From: Bacteroidota bacterium
Lineage (GTDB): Bacteria; Bacteroidota; Bacteroidia; Chitinophagales; Chitinophagaceae
DNA length: 64,000 bases
Direction of reading: 5' to 3'
Assembly: GCA_023423405.1 (NCBI GenBank)
Contig: JAFAFR010000008.1
Location: 62,001 to 126,000, forward strand
The position numbers and the translations under genes are program-made. Of the stretch, positions 23,506-32,905 are shown piece by piece. The stretch's first letter is position 1; the number at the start of each line of letters is the position of its first letter. The notes under the pieces are model-generated. The model ran no database searches. It saw only the letters and a program-made list of their open reading frames with translations, and was not told the DNA's origin.

Positions 23506-25521
23506 ATGGAATTGTACAGCGCTTCGCTGACAGAATATAAAAGACTGATCACCCGCGAGGTCCGCATCGGCGACCTGCTCCTCGGGAACGGCCACCCTAT
23601 CCGGATCCAGACCATGACCACCACCGATACCATGGATACCGAAGCCACCGTGGCCCAAACCATCCGTTGTATTGAAGCAGGGGCCGAACTGGTGAGGATC
23701 ACGGCGCCCAGTAAACTGGAGGCGGAAAACCTTCGCCGCATCCGCGAAACCCTTCATACCAGGGGATATGCCGTTCCCCTGGTGGCAGACATTCATTTCA
23801 CCCCCAACGCCGCCGAAATTGCCGCCCGCATCGTTGAAAAAGTAAGGGTGAATCCGGGCAACTATGTCGATAAGAAAAAGTTTGAACAGATCGATTATAC
23901 CGATGCTGAATACGCAGAAGAGATCGAGCGCATCCGCGACCGTTTTACCCCCCTGGTGCAGATTTGCAAGGAATACGGCACGGCCATGCGCATCGGCACC
24001 AACCATGGCTCCCTGAGCGACCGCATCATGAGCCGCTATGGCGATACGCCCATCGGCATGGTGGAAAGCGCTATGGAGTTTTTAAGGATCTGCCGCAACG
24101 AATCCTACCACCAGATCATCCTGAGCATGAAATCGTCCAACCCGCAGGTGATGGTGCAGGCATACCGCCTCCTGGTGAAAACAATGCAGGAAGAATTCGG
24201 CGAGATCTACCCGCTGCACCTCGGCGTTACCGAAGCGGGCGACGGAGAGGACGGCCGCATCAAATCGGCCATTGGCATCGGTACCCTGCTGGAAGACGGC
24301 ATCGGCGACACCATACGGGTATCCCTGACCGAAGATCCTGAATTTGAGATCCCCGTTTGCCGCGACCTGGTTAAAAGATATGAACCCGCAAAGCCGGGCG
24401 CCGTACTGCCCGCCATAACCGACGGGCTTCCCTATTCACCGCTGGCCTATGCCCGCCGGACTACCTATGCGGTCAGAAATATCGGCGGCAAACAGGCGCC
24501 GGTGGTAGTGGCCGACCTCAGCCAGGTGGACCCGCTGCGGCCGGAAGACCTGGCGGATATTGGTTACCGTTACGATGCATCAACCGATAAATGGCATATC
24601 GGTGATGCCGCGGCCGACTATATTTTTACCGGCCACCGGGTGCCGGATTTCGCCCTGCCCGGAACCCTGGGTGTCATTTGTTATCCCGCTGCCTGGGAAG
24701 CCCTGCCGGAAGAAAGCCGGCTGACGCATTTTCCCATCTACCAGGACAGTGGATATGCCCAGGCCGAACGGACCAGCCCGGTACTGAATTTTGTTATGGT
24801 AGATGCTTTCCCGGGTGGAGAGACCTCTTCCTATACCTATCTCGATGCGCTTGCCAACGACCCCAGCGTGGTTCTCTGCTTCAGCAGCACCAACAGCAAT
24901 GCCCTGCAGTCGGTGCGGCGGCTTTTCATCGACCTGCTGGCCAGGGACATCCGCAACCCGGTGGTGCTGGTAACCGACAGCGGCTGGCAAACGCCCGACG
25001 AACACCTCATTCATTTTGCTACGGAAAACGGCGGCTTGCTGCTCGACGGTTTCGGCGACGGCATCTGCCTCGGCTACCGTGCCGAAGCGCCCTTGCAAAA
25101 CCTGCAGGTGAGCGGCCGCACTTATTTGCCGGTGAAAAGCCTGCCAGGCTTCACCAACAACACCGCCTTCAGCATATTGCAGGCCACCCGCACGCGCATC
25201 TCCAAAACCGAATACATTTCCTGTCCCAGTTGCGGCCGTACGCTGTTCGACCTGCAGGAAACCACCGCCCGCATCCGTGCGGTGACCCACCACCTTAAAG
25301 GCGTGAAAATTGCCATCATGGGCTGTATCGTAAATGGTCCGGGCGAAATGGCCGATGCCGATTTCGGCTACGTGGGATCGGGACCGGGAAAGATCACGCT
25401 GTACAAAGGCAGGGAAGTGGTGAAGAGAAACGTAGACAGCGCCGTTGCCGTGGATGAGCTGATCCGGCTGCTGAAAGAAAACGATGCCTGGGTGGAAAGG
25501 CCGGTAGCGGTGGAAGCCTGA
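23506..25521 (+). CDS. ispG: 4-hydroxy-3-methylbut-2-enyl diphosphate synthase, large (insert-containing) type
   Basis: 671 aa, cytosolic [4Fe-4S] enzyme of the MEP isoprenoid pathway. Converts 2-C-methylerythritol cyclodiphosphate to HMBPP. The TIM barrel starts with RIQTMTTTDTMDTEATV and includes VADIHFTPN and the RIGTNHGSLSDRIM block. A domain of about 250 residues is inserted before the cluster domain, as in plants, Chlamydia and Bacteroidota. Cluster ligands are in CPSCGRTLFD (about C573, C576) and GCIVNGPGE (C607), followed by the E of the NGPGE motif. Its own -7 box separates it from the bat genes. Confidence 0.96.
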   Translation: MELYSASLTEYKRLITREVRIGDLLLGNGHPIRIQTMTTTDTMDTEATVAQTIRCIEAGAELVRITAPSKLEAENLRRIRETLHTRGYAVPLVADIHFTPNAAEIAARIVEKVRVNPGNYVDKKKFEQIDYTDAEYAEEIERIRDRFTPLVQICKEYGTAMRIGTNHGSLSDRIMSRYGDTPIGMVESAMEFLRICRNESYHQIILSMKSSNPQVMVQAYRLLVKTMQEEFGEIYPLHLGVTEAGDGEDGRIKSAIGIGTLLEDGIGDTIRVSLTEDPEFEIPVCRDLVKRYEPAKPGAVLPAITDGLPYSPLAYARRTTYAVRNIGGKQAPVVVADLSQVDPLRPEDLADIGYRYDASTDKWHIGDAAADYIFTGHRVPDFALPGTLGVICYPAAWEALPEESRLTHFPIYQDSGYAQAERTSPVLNFVMVDAFPGGETSSYTYLDALANDPSVVLCFSSTNSNALQSVRRLFIDLLARDIRNPVVLVTDSGWQTPDEHLIHFATENGGLLLDGFGDGICLGYRAEAPLQNLQVSGRTYLPVKSLPGFTNNTAFSILQATRTRISKTEYISCPSCGRTLFDLQETTARIRAVTHHLKGVKIAIMGCIVNGPGEMADADFGYVGSGPGKITLYKGREVVKRNVDSAVAVDELIRLLKENDAWVERPVAVEA

Positions 25522-25557
25522 CCAGGGATCCGGACGTCAATCGTAAACAAAGGCCCG

Positions 25558-26091
25558 TCAGGAACGCCGCAGCACCGCGTACTGATAGCTGCGCATGCCA
25601 TAAGATTTTATTTTGGGTATGGTGGAATCACGGCCACCTGTAACCGCAATGGGCTTTTCCTGGATATTATAAAACTCTATCACCAGGCTGTCGCCGCGCA
25701 GGCTGTAATTGTTTACGATGGTATTGCCGTCTACCGTGAAGCTGCCCGTCAGTTTGGGGCCGATCTGGAAAAGATCCAGTACAATGCTGTTGCGTTCATC
25801 GATGAGCCAGTGGCCCCGGTTTTTGTCAAAGGGTTTCAGCAGGTAGGCCCGGCTGTCTTTTCCTCCCTCGCCGTAGATCATTTTCCAGTTGTAGTGATCA
25901 GCGCTGTCGCCGGGTGAAATATGCAGTTGCATGGGCACGGACTGTTGCCGGGTCTTGCCCTGGTACCAAATCATCAACCCTTTCCACTGGCCGGTCCAGG
26001 CCTGGGGAAAGGGTTGGTTCTGTGCAGGCTGGCCGCCTGCGAAAGCAGGAAAAAAACAGGCCATGCAGCAGTAAATCCATAATGCCATCAT
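25558..26091 (-). CDS. Exported hypothetical protein, lipocalin-like
   Basis: 177 aa. A short hydrophobic N-terminus (IYCCMACFFPAFAGG) looks like a signal peptide; the Cys residues give no good lipobox. The rest alternates short strands (WTGQWKGLMIWYQG, NSIVLDLFQIG, GSFTVDGNTIVNNYSL, DSLVIEFYNIQ), which suggests a single-domain beta barrel. No family is recognised. A one-mismatch -7 box (TAACTTCG) ends four bases before the first ATG, so a leaderless mRNA is predicted. It follows the TonB receptor gene by 16 bp. Confidence 0.65.
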   Translation of the reverse strand: MMALWIYCCMACFFPAFAGGQPAQNQPFPQAWTGQWKGLMIWYQGKTRQQSVPMQLHISPGDSADHYNWKMIYGEGGKDSRAYLLKPFDKNRGHWLIDERNSIVLDLFQIGPKLTGSFTVDGNTIVNNYSLRGDSLVIEFYNIQEKPIAVTGGRDSTIPKIKSYGMRSYQYAVLRRS

Positions 26092-26107
26092 GGCCCGAAG
26101 TTACATC

Positions 26108-28312
26108 CTAGAGCTTGATTTCCAGGGTGAAGCTGGCATTGCGTCCGTCGGAGGGCCAGATGCCCGGCCCGGGATAAAACGCCGGCCGTTTGGTAAAATA
26201 TTGTTTGTTGGTAAGGTTGCTCACCTGCAGCCGGAAGGCCAGGTTGCGGGTGAGGCGGTAACCGGCAAATACATCCACCAGGCCATAGGAGGGCACCAGT
26301 CCCACCGCACCGGTGGCCGGCGGCGCCACTTCCGTATTCAGGGCATCGGCATAGGTCTTTGACGTGTAGTGGTAAGAACCGGATAAGCTGAGCTGCCGCC
26401 AGCGGAAGCTGATGCCGTTGCGGGTGATCAGGTCGGGCGCCGATTCCACCCGGTTGCCACGGATATCGATGTTGTCGTTGCCTGATTTTACCGTTGCGTT
26501 CGTATAGCGGGCATGCATGAACGAAGTAGAGGTGAAGATGGAAAGCGCACTGTGGTTGCTGAGGCGCCAGTCTTTCTGCAGGAAAACCTCCAGCCCGGCA
26601 GTGAGGGCATCGCCGATATTGGTGCGATAGGTATAGTAATCGCCGTTCTCATCGGTTTCTGAAAGCATGCCGAATTTCTTGTTATAACCCAGCAGGAAAC
26701 CCGTTACATCCCAGCGGAAATCGCCGAAGTTCCCACGCCATCCCAGCTCAGCATTGTAGCCGCGGGAGTCCTGGATATTCGGATCCACTTTTTCGTACGT
26801 GGAAGATGGTATCAGGTCTTTGAAAAGCATGGGACGGTAGGCCTGGCTGATGCCGCCATAGAACTCCGAACTGCTGAACGGTTTATAGGAAAAGTTCAGC
26901 CCAAAGAGAGGGAACTGGTGCTGGATAGCGACCGGCAACTGGTCTTCGGGATAGTACACAATGTTACCGCTCATATCGGTACGTCCTATCTCCACCCGGG
27001 TGCCCAGGTTCACGCTGAAGGTGCGGGATAGCTGGAAACGATTCTCTGCATACAACGCGATGTTCTTCGTGATCAGGTGCACATTCCTTCCAAAGCCGGG
27101 TTTCACCAGCGTCATATCAAAATCGCTGCCCGTGCTGCCCACGCCCTGTTGTGTGCGGTGCAGGTCGTTGTGCATGTATTGCAGTCCGGCCGTAAGCGTG
27201 CCGGGCATCCTGCCGAGGTTGTATTCCTGCAATATCCTTGCTTCGGCGGTATAGGAATGAAAACGGTCGATATCGATCTGCCGGTTATTGTACTGGCCGG
27301 TGGCTGTATTGATGGTATCGTGCACGTTGGCCGGTTTGTCGAACATAACGCTGTTGCGTATCCCAAGAACGGCGGACGTGATCACCTGCAACTGGGTCCT
27401 GGGCGCCAGTTGCCAGTTCAGGTTAACCGACGGAACGTGGATATCAGGATTGAAATAGTTCCGCGTGCGGCTGGCTTGTTTTGGATTGTCGTGAAATTCG
27501 CTGTCGGTGAGTTGCCCGGGCATACGGTAAATGTATTCCGAACGGGCCCAGTCCACTTTCAGGGAGAAGCGGGTATTGGGCGCGTACACCAGCGACACGC
27601 CTTCCGATTCGGAATCGGTGTGTTCGTAGTCGCGGTAACCATCGCGCGACTTGCGCTGGAAATAGGCATAGTATTTCCATTTGCCAATGCTGCCGCCAAT
27701 GGCGTTGAAAGTGCTGAGGAGCTTGAAGGAGCCGGCCGTATTGATGCTTTCAAAGCTGAAGGGCCGGCTGCTGTCGCCTTCCTTCGGCACATAATTGAGC
27801 ATGCCGCCGAACTGGGCGCCATACTGGAGGGACGCGGTTCCGCGCACCAGCTCTATTCTTTCCACACTTTCCATGGGCATGCTGAAATGGCTGGCGGGAT
27901 AGCCATACATATCCGAATTGGTGATGATGCCGCCCCGTCGGATATTGAATTCCCAGCCTCTGTGCGGATCGAGGCCGCGGGCCGCGACATTGACCTGGTT
28001 ACCTGCCCCATCCATATCGTACACGAATACGCCCGGGATCTTGGCAAATAACTGACGCCCGATCTTATTGGTCAGGTCGGCCGGGATCTCGCGCAGGCTT
28101 ACAGATTCCGACTTCTTCCCGGAGAAAATAAAAGTGCCCCGGGTGTCGGGAAGCTGTGCCGGGAGGTTCTGCCGGAGAAAGGAGGTAATGGTAACACTAT
28201 CAAGGGTACGCATGCGGAAGCCGCTGTCGGCTGGCAGTTCCTGGGCCTGCAGCCCCTGGAGGCTACAGGTGACCAGTGCCATTCCTGTTGTCAAAAAACC
28301 GAAATATTTCAT
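26108..28312 (-). CDS. TonB-dependent receptor, FecA-like
   Basis: 734 aa outer-membrane transporter. Signal peptide (MALVTCSLQGLQAQ region), then a plug domain with PGVFVYDMDGAGNQVNVAARGL, SVERIELVRGTASLQYGAQFGGMLNYV, and a 22-strand-type barrel ending in NASFTLEIKL. The plug resembles FecA (ferric dicitrate) and related siderophore receptors, and lacks the SusC-type carboxypeptidase-like N-terminal domain. No SusD partner follows, so import of a metal complex is more likely than glycan uptake. It is last or late in a minus-strand run with two PAP2/haloperoxidase genes and a barrel gene, with gaps of 10-24 bp. Confidence 0.9.
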   Translation of the reverse strand: MKYFGFLTTGMALVTCSLQGLQAQELPADSGFRMRTLDSVTITSFLRQNLPAQLPDTRGTFIFSGKKSESVSLREIPADLTNKIGRQLFAKIPGVFVYDMDGAGNQVNVAARGLDPHRGWEFNIRRGGIITNSDMYGYPASHFSMPMESVERIELVRGTASLQYGAQFGGMLNYVPKEGDSSRPFSFESINTAGSFKLLSTFNAIGGSIGKWKYYAYFQRKSRDGYRDYEHTDSESEGVSLVYAPNTRFSLKVDWARSEYIYRMPGQLTDSEFHDNPKQASRTRNYFNPDIHVPSVNLNWQLAPRTQLQVITSAVLGIRNSVMFDKPANVHDTINTATGQYNNRQIDIDRFHSYTAEARILQEYNLGRMPGTLTAGLQYMHNDLHRTQQGVGSTGSDFDMTLVKPGFGRNVHLITKNIALYAENRFQLSRTFSVNLGTRVEIGRTDMSGNIVYYPEDQLPVAIQHQFPLFGLNFSYKPFSSSEFYGGISQAYRPMLFKDLIPSSTYEKVDPNIQDSRGYNAELGWRGNFGDFRWDVTGFLLGYNKKFGMLSETDENGDYYTYRTNIGDALTAGLEVFLQKDWRLSNHSALSIFTSTSFMHARYTNATVKSGNDNIDIRGNRVESAPDLITRNGISFRWRQLSLSGSYHYTSKTYADALNTEVAPPATGAVGLVPSYGLVDVFAGYRLTRNLAFRLQVSNLTNKQYFTKRPAFYPGPGIWPSDGRNASFTLEIKL

Positions 28313-28333
28313 TGTTCAGGTACTTGTTTACTG

Positions 28334-29887
28334 TTATTGATCTGCGCCATCTGTTTTTGCGCGCTCGATGGCATAGGCGCCGATATTTTTTCCTACATCC
28401 AGTCCCACCATGCAATCGGTGCGGTAGTGAATGCCGCCGTACAACCGGGAAAGAGCAGCTTCCATGGCCATATCTTCATAATCTTTGGCGCGGGAGGGCA
28501 CCAGGTGACCAAGGAGTGCGGCCGCCGCGCCGCTGAAAGTGGAGTGGCCGGAAACATAGGAGGGGAAATTAGGAATACCGGTAAGGGTCTTGATAGCCGG
28601 GTTCAATTGTGTGGGCCGGGGATTGAAATAAAAAAACTTGATGTCCCAGCAGGATATGGCGGCATCGGCCATGGTCATGTTGAGCAGCGCCATATTCCGC
28701 GCCCAGCGCACTTCGCTGAGGTTCATCTTGATAAAATCCTCAGCGGCTATGGCGTCCCAGTGGCCGGGGGGTGTATAGGTGTTCACGCCGTCGGCCCAGA
28801 GATGCACAATGCGGACCTGTTCGCGCGTCGGGTTCTGGATGTAATTGTACACTTCCTGGGTCTCTTCCTTCATTTTCGGGCTTTCCACCAGTGGAGGCGG
28901 ACCGGGCCGCAGGCTGATCAGGGCGAGCGAATCGAAGAGCCAGGTCTTTACCTTGCCGAAATCCGGCAGCATGGGCGGGCGGCGGGGCGCTTCGAGACTG
29001 TACCAGGGAACTTCTCCGCGGGCTTTGGCGTCGTCTTCCAGTTTTACCCAGGATGCAGGATTGCCGCCGGCAGCGCCTGCCCGGTCGCCCCGGGCGCGGG
29101 TCACATATTTCAGGGCCACGGCGCGGCCCAGGGCTTCGCCGGCTTCGATATCGCTCCGTACGTTCGCGCCTGCAATGATGCGGGCGCGTTTGTGCTCTTC
29201 CGCCTTGAGCTGGATATAATCCTGGTCGGCCGGGAAGAGTAGTTTGAGCAGTTCAACGGCTGCCCCTACCACCACGGCATCTTCCGAAGGATAGCTGGGC
29301 AGGCTGCTTTTCGGCACCAGCACGTTCAGAGAACTGTCTGCCGCATAAGGCGCTTTGCGGTTGTACAACTGCTTATAATGATAGGCGGCTACCAGCGCAT
29401 CGTACTGGGCGGCGGAGAGATAGGCGTAAGCCCTTGCCGCATAAGGCGGGTTGGCAAAGGGAAAGATCGGGTAGGCCAGCGGGTTGGTAGCACTGGGAGC
29501 GGGATAAGTGCCATCAGGATTCTGGTAAGGCGGCAGGTTGCGCTTCGTCACCAGCTCGCGCAGGATCTCGTTCCAGCGAAGCACGGCGCCGGCGCTCCAG
29601 TAGTTTACCAGCGTTCTTTCTTCTTCGCTGAGATCGGCCTGTGTGGCTTTGATCTCGTTGATCTGCGCAATGTAATCGGGTGTATTGGTGGCGATGGGCG
29701 CGGGCACGCTAACCTCATCGGCACTGGTCAGCAGGATGGGTTTCCAGGTGCCGGCGTTTTCGTCTGCTGCGGCGGGCTGCAGCGCGGGGATATCGAGCGT
29801 GCGGTCGTTGATGTCTTTGTTGCAGGCAACAAGCGTGGCAACGAACGCCAGGCCCAGGGCTGCTATAAAGCGGATGTTTTGTTTCAT
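28334..29887 (-). CDS. Vanadium-haloperoxidase/PAP2-superfamily lipoprotein (1)
   Basis: 517 aa. Lipoprotein signal ending in LVAC. The metal/phosphate site of the superfamily is complete: K-x6-R-P in KFFYFNPRP, PSYVSGHSTFSG, and SRLYGGIHYRTD (SRx5Hx3D). These motifs are shared by PAP2 phosphatases and vanadium haloperoxidases; the length and the large helical N-terminal half fit the haloperoxidase-like branch better than small PAP2 phosphatases. The reaction is not decided by sequence. It is a paralogue of the 30879-32219 product and lies 21 bp upstream of the TonB receptor gene. Confidence 0.85.
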   Translation of the reverse strand: MKQNIRFIAALGLAFVATLVACNKDINDRTLDIPALQPAAADENAGTWKPILLTSADEVSVPAPIATNTPDYIAQINEIKATQADLSEEERTLVNYWSAGAVLRWNEILRELVTKRNLPPYQNPDGTYPAPSATNPLAYPIFPFANPPYAARAYAYLSAAQYDALVAAYHYKQLYNRKAPYAADSSLNVLVPKSSLPSYPSEDAVVVGAAVELLKLLFPADQDYIQLKAEEHKRARIIAGANVRSDIEAGEALGRAVALKYVTRARGDRAGAAGGNPASWVKLEDDAKARGEVPWYSLEAPRRPPMLPDFGKVKTWLFDSLALISLRPGPPPLVESPKMKEETQEVYNYIQNPTREQVRIVHLWADGVNTYTPPGHWDAIAAEDFIKMNLSEVRWARNMALLNMTMADAAISCWDIKFFYFNPRPTQLNPAIKTLTGIPNFPSYVSGHSTFSGAAAALLGHLVPSRAKDYEDMAMEAALSRLYGGIHYRTDCMVGLDVGKNIGAYAIERAKTDGADQ

Positions 29888-29897
29888 GGCAGTTGTT

Positions 29898-30854
29898 TTA
29901 CTGGATGTTTGCGCTTACCGGTTTGCGGCTGCTTTTTTTGGTGTAGAGGGCGTAGAAAATACCTCCGTAAAAATTGGTGGCCTGTCCTACGTTGCGGCCG
30001 GCCAGTGTGTAATTGCCGCCTCCCAGCACACTCAGGTTGGTAAGGGCGGGAATGGTGTATTTCACACTAACCCCCAGCGCGCTGCTGTTCATTTGGTTGC
30101 TGGGGAAAGGCATGTTGTTGCGGGTGATGTCAAAACCGCCCAGCGTGTTCATCTGGGTATAGAGGGCTTCGGCGATCAGGTATTTTCCGCGGTAGCCGGC
30201 GCGAAGCTGGAAGTTGGTGGTATTGGGCATGTCCACTTCGTCGGTATTGTGCATTTCCGTATCGAAATATGCCGGCCGGTCGAGTGTTACGTTGCTGCGC
30301 AGGTTGTAACTGCCCCAGGCGGTGAAGGAAAAACGCTTGTAGAGATAATCGGCCATCAGGCGACCGGTTAACTGGGTGCTGCCCAGCCCAATGGAAAGCG
30401 GCAGAAAATCGATCACGTAGTTCTGCAGCGGCGTGGAAAATCCACCCATCACGTACAGTGCCAGTTTGTTCTTGTCGTTAAAACGGTGGTTGAAACCCCG
30501 CCATTTCACGGTCAGACTGAGGTCCTGTATGCCTTTCAGCCCGTGCAGGGTTCCGGCAGAAGCGTTGGTCCATACATAGGGCGCGCCTACCATCACGTTG
30601 AGGTTGTCGGTTATGCCGTAGTTGGCCATGAACATGACCGACTGGGTGGTTACCGTACCCATGTTCAGGTTGTTGCGTTTGAGCGTTCCTTCCCAGTATT
30701 CGTCCCAGGATCCGTGGTTATAAAGGAAACCCGAACAGAACTGGTTTTTGTTCATCATAATGGCATCCTGTTCCGTTTGCGCGGATGCCGCTTGAAAGAG
30801 CTGCAGGCCGATGCCGGCAAGCAGGCAGGTTTTGGTTAGCAGTTTTGGTCTCAT
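29898..30854 (-). CDS. Outer-membrane beta-barrel protein between the two haloperoxidase-like genes
   Basis: 318 aa. Signal peptide ending LFQAASAQ. Many alternating amphipathic strands (VMFMANYGITDNLNVMVGAPYVW, FSFTAWGSYNLRSNVTLD, YLIAEALYTQMNTLGGFD, LSVLGGGNYTL) and a long strand ladder match the transporter family that includes phenol-degradation meta-pathway-type barrels. Substrate unknown. The gene is sandwiched between two paralogous haloperoxidase-like lipoprotein genes with 10-24 bp gaps, so it is probably co-transcribed. Confidence 0.75.
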   Translation of the reverse strand: MRPKLLTKTCLLAGIGLQLFQAASAQTEQDAIMMNKNQFCSGFLYNHGSWDEYWEGTLKRNNLNMGTVTTQSVMFMANYGITDNLNVMVGAPYVWTNASAGTLHGLKGIQDLSLTVKWRGFNHRFNDKNKLALYVMGGFSTPLQNYVIDFLPLSIGLGSTQLTGRLMADYLYKRFSFTAWGSYNLRSNVTLDRPAYFDTEMHNTDEVDMPNTTNFQLRAGYRGKYLIAEALYTQMNTLGGFDITRNNMPFPSNQMNSSALGVSVKYTIPALTNLSVLGGGNYTLAGRNVGQATNFYGGIFYALYTKKSSRKPVSANIQ

Positions 30855-30878
30855 TGTTCTCGCAGTTGACTTGGTTTA

Positions 30879-32219
30879 TTATTTTTTCATTTTGAGCCGG
30901 TCTACCACCAGCTCCCCAACCTCTTTGCCGGCCAGGGCGCCCAGGTCGTTGTCGAACCGGTAATGGATACCGCCGTAGAGCCGCGACATGGCGGCTTCTG
31001 CAGCCGCTTCCCGGAAGGAAAGGATCTGCCGGTTGGCGATGCCAAATTCCAGGAGGCTGGTATCGGTAAAAGAAAGTTTGTTGCCGAATACGCTGGTCAT
31101 GGCCTCCGCCGCTGCTGCCGATACCGTGGCGTGGCCACTGGCGGAAGAGGGGAAGGGCGGGGTTTGTATATAGGGCTTCCAGTCGGCATCGTAGTATTTA
31201 TTGATCACGGTCTCGGGACGCACGAAATTGTACACGTATTTTCCTTCCCAGCAACTGATGAAACCATCATACAGGGCAATGGCTGTTTTCGCATAGGCGG
31301 TAACGGTAGTGTTGAAATCGGCGCCGCTGCTTTTGGCGGCTATGCCTACGATATTCATCCAGTGGCCCGAGGGAGAAAATTTTTTGGTAGCGTACATCAC
31401 ATGCCCGCTCACATTCAGTTTAAAGGGGTTGTCGTCCCAGAAATCGGCAATGTGTTTTTGTTCATCGGTAAGACTGTCGACCATTTGTTTTACTTCCATC
31501 AGCGCGCTGTAGAAGCCGCTTTTTTTATCCATGGGGTAATAAGGCGGGGGCGGCGCGGGACGGAACTGGCTGGGACTGTCCAGCACCATGGGCCGGATCT
31601 CTGCCCAGTGCGGCTCCACGGCCTGGGCGTACATCGGCGGGGTAGGAACCCATCTGGCGGGATCATTGGTTACGGTATAACGGGCCGAGGAACGGGTTTG
31701 CGCATAGTTGTCGCTTTTGGACCATCCCATGATGGTGGATACGATGGTGTCGGAGAAAGCGCGGGTGGCGGTAATATTGGCTTCCGGCATGCCGAGGCTG
31801 TCGGCTGTGTGCAGGAGCTGTTCGTAATAACCCATGAGGCTGCCTTCGGGGAAGGTGACGGCATTGCCTACTTTGGTAAAGGCCAGCAGGGCGGCCAGGG
31901 GGAAATCAATGTGGGCGGTATCAACGGGCTGCGGCATGGCAGGCATGGCCCTGAGTTGCCCGGAAAGCGTTTGGTAATGCGCCGGGTCGCCCGCTGCAAC
32001 AACCTCGTAGGCAGCAATGGCTGCATAGGCATAGTTACGGGTAGCGATCATTGGCGGAAAATTGTTTTCCAGCACCACATTGTTCAGCTTCTTTACGGTT
32101 TTGCAGAAGAGGAGCGGATCGTGCAGGGTTTCTTTGTAGTTGGGCGTAGGTGTACAGGCATTCAGGAACAGGGCCAGGAAGAGAACGGCGGCGCCGGTCC
32201 TCATAACAAAAAACTTCAT
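30879..32219 (-). CDS. Vanadium-haloperoxidase/PAP2-superfamily lipoprotein (2)
   Basis: 446 aa. Lipobox LNAC after a hydrophobic stretch; the start may be the first ATG or the one five codons later. The catalytic set is complete: K-x6-R-P in KYVYNFVRP, PSSASGHATVS, SRLYGGIHYRFD. It shares SRLYGGIHYR exactly with the 28334-29887 product, so the two are paralogues. Envelope location follows from the lipobox. Halide oxidation or phosphatase activity cannot be distinguished by eye. Confidence 0.85.
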   Translation of the reverse strand: MKFFVMRTGAAVLFLALFLNACTPTPNYKETLHDPLLFCKTVKKLNNVVLENNFPPMIATRNYAYAAIAAYEVVAAGDPAHYQTLSGQLRAMPAMPQPVDTAHIDFPLAALLAFTKVGNAVTFPEGSLMGYYEQLLHTADSLGMPEANITATRAFSDTIVSTIMGWSKSDNYAQTRSSARYTVTNDPARWVPTPPMYAQAVEPHWAEIRPMVLDSPSQFRPAPPPPYYPMDKKSGFYSALMEVKQMVDSLTDEQKHIADFWDDNPFKLNVSGHVMYATKKFSPSGHWMNIVGIAAKSSGADFNTTVTAYAKTAIALYDGFISCWEGKYVYNFVRPETVINKYYDADWKPYIQTPPFPSSASGHATVSAAAAEAMTSVFGNKLSFTDTSLLEFGIANRQILSFREAAAEAAMSRLYGGIHYRFDNDLGALAGKEVGELVVDRLKMKK

Positions 32220-32255
32220 GTAAAAATGGATTGAGCTTGCTTTACAGCAGGATGC

Positions 32256-32304
32256 ATGTGATACCCGGGAAGGAAGCCGTCACAACCTTCCCGGGATGGC
32301 ACAT
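32256..32304. repeat. Long GC-rich inverted repeat in the leader of the 32219 gene
   Basis: CCCGGGAAGG (32264-32273) pairs perfectly with CCTTCCCGGG (32286-32295). ATGTG (32256-32260) pairs with CACAT (32300-32304). A T run follows on the plus strand (32309-32314) but not on the minus strand, where the flanking genes lie. Confidence 0.7.
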
Positions 32305-32323
32305 ACACTTTTTTATAAACGTC

Positions 32324-32905
32324 TTACATCACGAGTAAACAGGAAGGATCGGGGGGCATGTCCGGGTTGCTGAAAACGCCGGTAGAAGTATTACAGGAAA
32401 AATCAGAATACAGGATGGGATTTTCGGTGAATACCGGTTCAAATGCCTGCAGGCCGTCGGTCTGCACACAGTCCGGCAAAATGTTTTTCAGGCTGATGGC
32501 TGGCTTGGCCGGAGCCGGTTTCCCGGAAGAACTGGTATGCTGCAAATCGGCCACCATCTGGAAAAAAGCATCTCTTGCATTGGTCAGGTGGGTGGCCTGG
32601 GCATTGGGGATGCAACGCATTTCGATGGAGTCGTTGAAGATCCTTTTTTCTACATATTCGTAGGTCATGCCGCCAATGCTGATGCTTCCCTTCACCCGGT
32701 CGAAGATGGGTGAGTTGGTATAATAAGGAAGGTTTTCAACCGGTATCTTAATGGTGATGAGGGAGGACTCGTCGTACTGCCTGTTGTCGAGCTGGCTGCT
32801 GAGGTACTGGGTGCTGGTGGATTCCATATAACCGAACAACAGGCGGTAACCCACCCAATTGAACAGTAGTATGGCGGAAAGCAATATGGCAGCCAGTTTT
32901 TTCAC
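32324..32905 (-). CDS. Membrane-anchored hypothetical protein
   Basis: 193 aa. One N-terminal membrane segment (AAILLSAILLFNWVGYRLLFG), then a soluble domain with ENLPYYTNSPIFDRVKG, ISIGGMTYEYVEKRIFND and a Cys-containing tail (DCVQTD, DFSCNTST, DPSCLLVM). I recall similar proteins in Chitinophagaceae beside TonB-receptor genes, but cannot name a domain. It starts with GTG at 32905, and a near-consensus -7 box (TACATTGG) ends four bases before it. Confidence 0.65.
   Translation of the reverse strand: MKKLAAILLSAILLFNWVGYRLLFGYMESTSTQYLSSQLDNRQYDESSLITIKIPVENLPYYTNSPIFDRVKGSISIGGMTYEYVEKRIFNDSIEMRCIPNAQATHLTNARDAFFQMVADLQHTSSSGKPAPAKPAISLKNILPDCVQTDGLQAFEPVFTENPILYSDFSCNTSTGVFSNPDMPPDPSCLLVM

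Noticed and set aside
30963..32234. 423-codon plus-strand frame
   Set aside because: Antisense of a haloperoxidase-like gene with a complete catalytic motif set.
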